Shown here: piece by piece, positions 59,935 through 64,000 of the stretch
Position numbering within the stretch: the stretch's first letter is position 1
Layout: every line of letters begins with the position of its first letter
Origin: Myrica gale
Lineage: Eukaryota > Streptophyta > Magnoliopsida > Fagales > Myricaceae
Direction of reading: 5' to 3'
Assembly: GCA_963930655.1 (NCBI GenBank)
Contig: OZ005620.1
Coordinates: 7,703,001 to 7,767,000 of the forward strand
DNA: 64,000 nucleotides
Translations under genes and position numbers: made by a program
The notes under the pieces: generated by a model
The model's database searches: none
The model's input: the letters and a program-made list of their open reading frames with translations, nothing else
What the model was told of the DNA's origin: nothing

Positions 59935-60136
59935 AGGTTATGTTTGTGTTGAAAAATTTTTGGTATTGAGTTTTAGTGTTGGTATTGGGTTTAGTGAAAA
60001 AATGAAGAGAGAGATAATTTTTTATATTTTTTGTAATTTTTTATATTTTTTTATGGGAGAAAGAGAGAATATATTGTAGTATTTTATTGTGAGTTGGTTA
60101 AATATTTTGTGAAATTTTTGGTGTAAACGCACCCTG
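59935..60136. repeat. AT-rich MITE-like repeat
   Basis: Same order of phrases as 23876-24060 (TTGGTATTG, TTTAGTGAAAA, GAAGAGAGAGATAATTTTTT, TTTTTTTATGGGAGA). It sits about 70 bp beyond the TATA box of the RING-H2 gene, ending in GTGTAAACGCACCC. Confidence 0.65.
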
Positions 60137-60820
60137 AGTCTCATGCGTTCGATTTTCAGTAATTTGGACCTTTCCGCCGCTGCAATTAACAAAAAAATAT
60201 CCTTTAAAAGAATGTTCGATTCCTAAATTTTTTTAGGATCTGCATCCTACTTTTTTTTACAATCCAAACATCACAAAACACACAACACTTTATTACATTT
60301 TTTACAAACAACAATCATTTTTAACAACTTCTACACGTATTACAATACAACTTTAACATCACCTAAAAATTCTCAACCTACAAATATTCTGAAAACGAAC
60401 CTGCACTAAATAAAATTTTGCCATTGCCACTTATTTAAAACAAAACAAAATTTAAAGATTTGTTCAAAGCTCTAGTGGAGCATTTAGTTTATTCAATTGA
60501 GAACGTGAAGGTTTGTGTGATTTTAACTACGTACATTAATTCAAGATAGTTTATTTGAATTAAAATCTTAAAATTGTGCATGTAATAATTCGTTTTTTTA
60601 ATATATACATTTATTTATTTATTTAACTCAGCAAACAATTTATTTAGGGTTTAATGTAATTTCCTTCCATAATTTTTGAAATTATTTATTTATGTTTGTT
60701 CGTCTAATTACCATATATTTAAAACTAACCATATAAAATTATAAAAGTAATATAAATTAAACAACCCAAAGGCTACGGATTAAGGACTCGATGCATAGTA
60801 TTTTTTTCTTATATAGTAAG
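60137..60820. other. AT-rich spacer
   Basis: A PIF/Harbinger-like remnant is possible between about 60208 (AATGTTCGATTCCTAAA) and 60410 (GAAAACGAACCTGCACTAAA). No gene is seen. Confidence 0.35.
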
Positions 60821-61094
60821 CAGGGGCGGGAGGGGGGGGGGCAGCTGCCCCCCTCAGTCCTAACAAAAAAAAAATTATGAGTATCCTACCTCTCCCTCCC
60901 TGATATTAATTCGTGCCCCCCTCCCTTCTAATTTTTTTTTTGCATATTTGTCTTCAGGTATTAAAAAAATATTGATATATTGAAGTCTTTTTTGAAAATT
61001 TTTTTCGCATAATATTTAATATTTATTTTTCATCATATTATTTTAAAAAAATTTCGTTTCTGCCCCCTATACAAACTTTCTGGCTCCGCCACTA
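60821..61094. mobile_element. hAT (Tip100-like) MITE, 274 bp
   Basis: The left end CAGGGGCGGGAGGGG and the reverse complement of the right end TAGTGGCGGAGCCAG are imperfect inverted repeats. The flanks ATAGTAAG (60813-60820) and GTAGTAAG (61095-61102) match at seven of eight bases. CAGGGGCGGA ends are known for Tip100-type hAT elements, as I recall. The type of terminus is the same as in copies A and B but the interior is unrelated. Confidence 0.85.
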
Positions 61095-61102
61095 GTAGTA
61101 AG

Positions 61103-62646
61103 AAGGGAAAGTTCACCTAAACTAGTCTCTACTTAATAAAGGCATTGGCACGCCTATACAGCTATACTACCATAGCTATACTATAACATTTTGAAATAAA
61201 CAATGGATCTTACTTGCAAACACCAAGCATTTCATCTCGAACTCATATATTACAAGCGATTATGATCTTGGTTTTGCCTATTAGATAACATATAAGGGAA
61301 GGATTAACTTTGTAGTGTTAAATTGAATACGGGATAAAAGACAAAGTATATAAAAATAGCTAAATTCAAAGCACCATCTTTTATCTACATTAGTTGATTA
61401 AAATTAAAAACAAACAAAAAAAAGAGAAAAATACATTTTCGCTTACTATTAGGGTTCTGACACTTTACACATCAGACTACTAATTTCATTACATTTCGTC
61501 TTTTCAACTACCAATAATTTATACTTTGAACACTCCACCATTAATTTGGACGAAATTGTTATCTTTGTTTAATGAAATGACTACTTTAATCCGTACAAAA
61601 TATAATATAAAAAAATATAAGGAGAAATTTTGTCATTGGACTATATTAGCAATTTTCGCTTAAATTAACAATGGGAGCAAAGTTAAACCATTGGTTGTTG
61701 ATGAATAAAATATAATGAAATTGATAAGTTAGAATGAAACGTTGCATAACCTTTGTAACTGTAGACTAAACCTTAACCTAATGCAGATGCAAACAAAGCT
61801 AAAGATAAAAAAAAAATTGTTATGCACAAATTGCCAACGCCTTGACTTATTGGTAGACATAATTTCATTATAGGACTTAGGTGCCTTTCGGATTGCGCCA
61901 CATGGCATAGCAAAAGCCGGTGAAAAATGCAAATACACTTTATTTATTTATTCATATAAGATGCTGTTGGGTAATTAAAAACTTATTTTTTAAGAAAATT
62001 GTTAAAACATCAAAATCTTACAATTTTCACACAAATTAAAACATATTCAATACTTTTCATAAAAAATTATATAAAATCTTCTTTCCTTAATTTTTATCAA
62101 ACTTCATTATTTTTTATTAACAAAATTCCATCAATTTTTTCCTCTTCTTACTTTTTTTTTTTAAAATCAAACTCTAATAAAAATCATTATAGAATCGAAC
62201 ATTCTTAAAAAAATTCACTAACCTTTTACAAACCCATAAAAATCAAACTCTCGAAACTTTATCTTAAAAACTCAAAATTCTTTAAAAAAATCTCTTGCCA
62301 AACAAAACCATAAATTTAAAAGCCTTCCATTTAGGGCCAAAAACTGACAAGTCGATTAGGTTTTGAGCCTAAACCGTGCACCAAACTGATTGGTTTGGTT
62401 GTAAAGAATTCGCAATTAACGGCCGAACCTTCAGCAGGGAGAACCAGTCGGGCTGACCAGGTTCGGGGGTTGGCCCGATTCGGTCAGCTTGGGCCCCAGT
62501 AATGGGCTCAAATTTTACTTCGCAACCTTGTTGAGCGGCGCCTGACATTCACAGGGAAGAGATACGATTGGAAGAACCAGTTGACTCTAGCCTACATATT
62601 TTCATCGAACTTCTTATTGAAGCCTGAAGATGAGCCATAAGTGAAA
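61103..62646. other. Gene-poor AT-rich stretch
   Basis: No gene is seen. Positions 61430-61740 may be another eroded fold-back (ACATTTTCG... and partners). 61970-62310 is T/A-rich MITE-like sequence. 62340-62560 has GGTTCGG-type low-complexity wording. Confidence 0.4.
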
Positions 62647-63051
62647 GGGAATTTAACAATTTAGTCCTTAGGTTTTACACGCTTTTATGTTTTAGTCATT
62701 GAGTTTCATTTTTTTTCAAATATTAGTCATTGGGTTTACATTTTTTTACAAAATTTTCCTTTCGTCAGTCTGTCGTTCATATGCTTAACGGAGCTCTCTG
62801 ACACGTCAGCAATTTGAAGCGGTCGACCGGTACATGAAGCGGTCGAACGCTTCAAGTATCGGTCGACCGCTCACGTTCAAAACATATATTTGGTCGACCG
62901 CTACATGCTCCGTTAAGCATATGGACGGCAGACTGACGGAATGACCATTTTGTAAAAAAATTAAACCCAAGGACTAATATTTGAAAAAACGAAACCCAAG
63001 GACTAAAACGTAAAAGCATGTAAAACCTAAGGACTAAAATGATAAATTACC
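62647..63051. mobile_element. Mutator-like fold-back MITE, family II copy 2
   Basis: Left end GGGAATTTAACAATTTAGTC, right end CTAAAATGATAAATTACC. It is flanked by a perfect 9-bp target duplication, TAAGTGAAA, at 62638-62646 and 63052-63060. The arms share CGTCAGTCTGTCGTTCATAT and its complement. The centre (62815-62900) holds four GGTCGA(C/A)CG motifs in alternating orientation. No coding capacity. Confidence 0.92.
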
Positions 63052-63060
63052 TAAGTGAAA

Positions 63061-64000
63061 TTGAAAAAGAAAGGTAACATGATTAAAGACGCAATTGAGC
63101 TTGGTATAAGACACAACAAAAAATTAGGAGATATTATTGCGGCTGCAAACTTGAATTCGGGGAATTGTATTATGTTCAAATAAGACAATAGCGCGTAAGG
63201 CTTGCTTGCTATCCACTTCGAACCTATATGCGAAAGATTGAGAGAACGGGCATGGTCGCATGAGAGAGAAAGAGAGGCGGCGTGAGAGAGACTGAGAGAA
63301 TGCTTTGTGTCTAGGGTTTCAGTTTGGAGAGAGGGCATGAGAGAGAGAAAGGCGTCAGGGGGTGGGGGTGGCTAGGGTTTTAGTTATGGGGAAAGGAATG
63401 AACTGAGTTACTAAATGAGAGGGAGAGTTGAGGCGCTAATCAACATAAAAGAAGGGAGGGAGAAGTACTCAGTCACTTCCCCTTCACTTAGTCACTTACT
63501 GTTTTTTTTAAAAAGGCGAAATTAAGGGTATATTCTCGGTTCGGTGCAGTTCAGCCCATTGGGCCTCCAGAACCGTGGGCCGAACTAACCCACTCGGTTA
63601 TGGGGGAAAATGGGTCAATAGTCGAACAGGCCGTGTCGGTTTCAGCCGATTCGGATCGACTTGGTCAATTTCGGCTAAAAAATGTACAGGTCTCACTTCC
63701 ATTGATTGGTGATTATATTCTTGTGTTAAAAAATTGGATTTTTTGATTGTGCCAGGATTGAGTGTGGAACATATTTAAGATTATGTTTGGTAATAAAAAA
63801 AAATTCTCAACTTTTTATGAAATTTTTTCAAAATGCCAAATTTTTTACAATGAAACACAACAAAATCTTAAAATTTTCACACAAATTTCAACACATTTCA
63901 CATTAACTTCAATAATTTCTCATAAAAAATATCAAATCTTCTATTTCCTTACTTTTTAATTAATTTTTTTTTATCAAATCTTAGGACTCTTTCACAACTT
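63061..64000. other. Gene-poor stretch to window end
   Basis: Contains GA-rich runs (63230-63430), repeated GGTTCGG/CCGA wording (63530-63690), and from 63775 AT-rich sequence of the same MITE-like style as 61970-62310. No gene is supported. Confidence 0.4.

Overview
This is a stretch of nuclear DNA from a flowering plant, most likely a dicot. It is AT-rich, with long introns with GT..AG ends. It carries plant-specific families (SAWADEE homeodomain, DUF3082, DUF599, DUF1685, raffinose synthase) and a dense load of small plant transposons. The species cannot be named from the sequence.

Six genes look intact. On the plus strand is a four-exon chloroplast-type DUF3082 membrane protein (4898-7919). 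The other five are on the minus strand: a single-exon acidic protein of unknown function (19932-22151); a seven-exon mitochondrial-type zinc-binding-dehydrogenase-family oxidoreductase, RTN4IP1-like (28037-33461); SHH2, a homeodomain plus SAWADEE chromatin reader (34975-42066); the small zinc-binding transcription elongation factor ELOF1 (45579-46910, with an intron in its 5' UTR); and a RING-H2 ubiquitin ligase of the HIP1/ZFP1 type (55383-57776, with a long 5' UTR intron). The last four run in the same direction. They share no pathway, as is usual for plant neighbours. SHH2 and ELOF1 both act in transcription or chromatin, but nothing here shows they are linked.

Broken genes: a DUF1685 3' exon with a premature stop (3188-3464); two exons of raffinose synthase without the rest of the gene (8295-8961); and a DUF599 gene (14028-16236) with a one-base frameshift, an in-frame stop and a 1.39-kb transposon in its second exon. 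Two further stretches look like isolated terminal exons (193-311 and 26112-26204).

The remainder is mostly mobile DNA. There is a decayed L1-type LINE (48690-54900, minus) missing the core of its reverse transcriptase and split by a 1.59-kb hAT-like element. That element is a second copy of the one inside the DUF599 gene. There are several fold-back, Mutator-like MITEs with 9-10 bp target duplications; members of at least two families carry copies of a GGTCGACCG motif in their centres. Also present are hAT and PIF/Harbinger-type MITEs, a short SINE-like insert in an SHH2 intron with a perfect 15-bp target duplication, a Copia-type LTR with an initiator-Met-tRNA primer site, and a non-coding LTR-like repeat pair enclosing a 55-bp tandem array.

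I found no tRNA or rRNA gene, CRISPR array or clearly new multi-gene system. The most unusual material is the transposon biology: nested insertions, shared motifs and dated gene disruption. The acidic protein with its repeated short motif also stands out.
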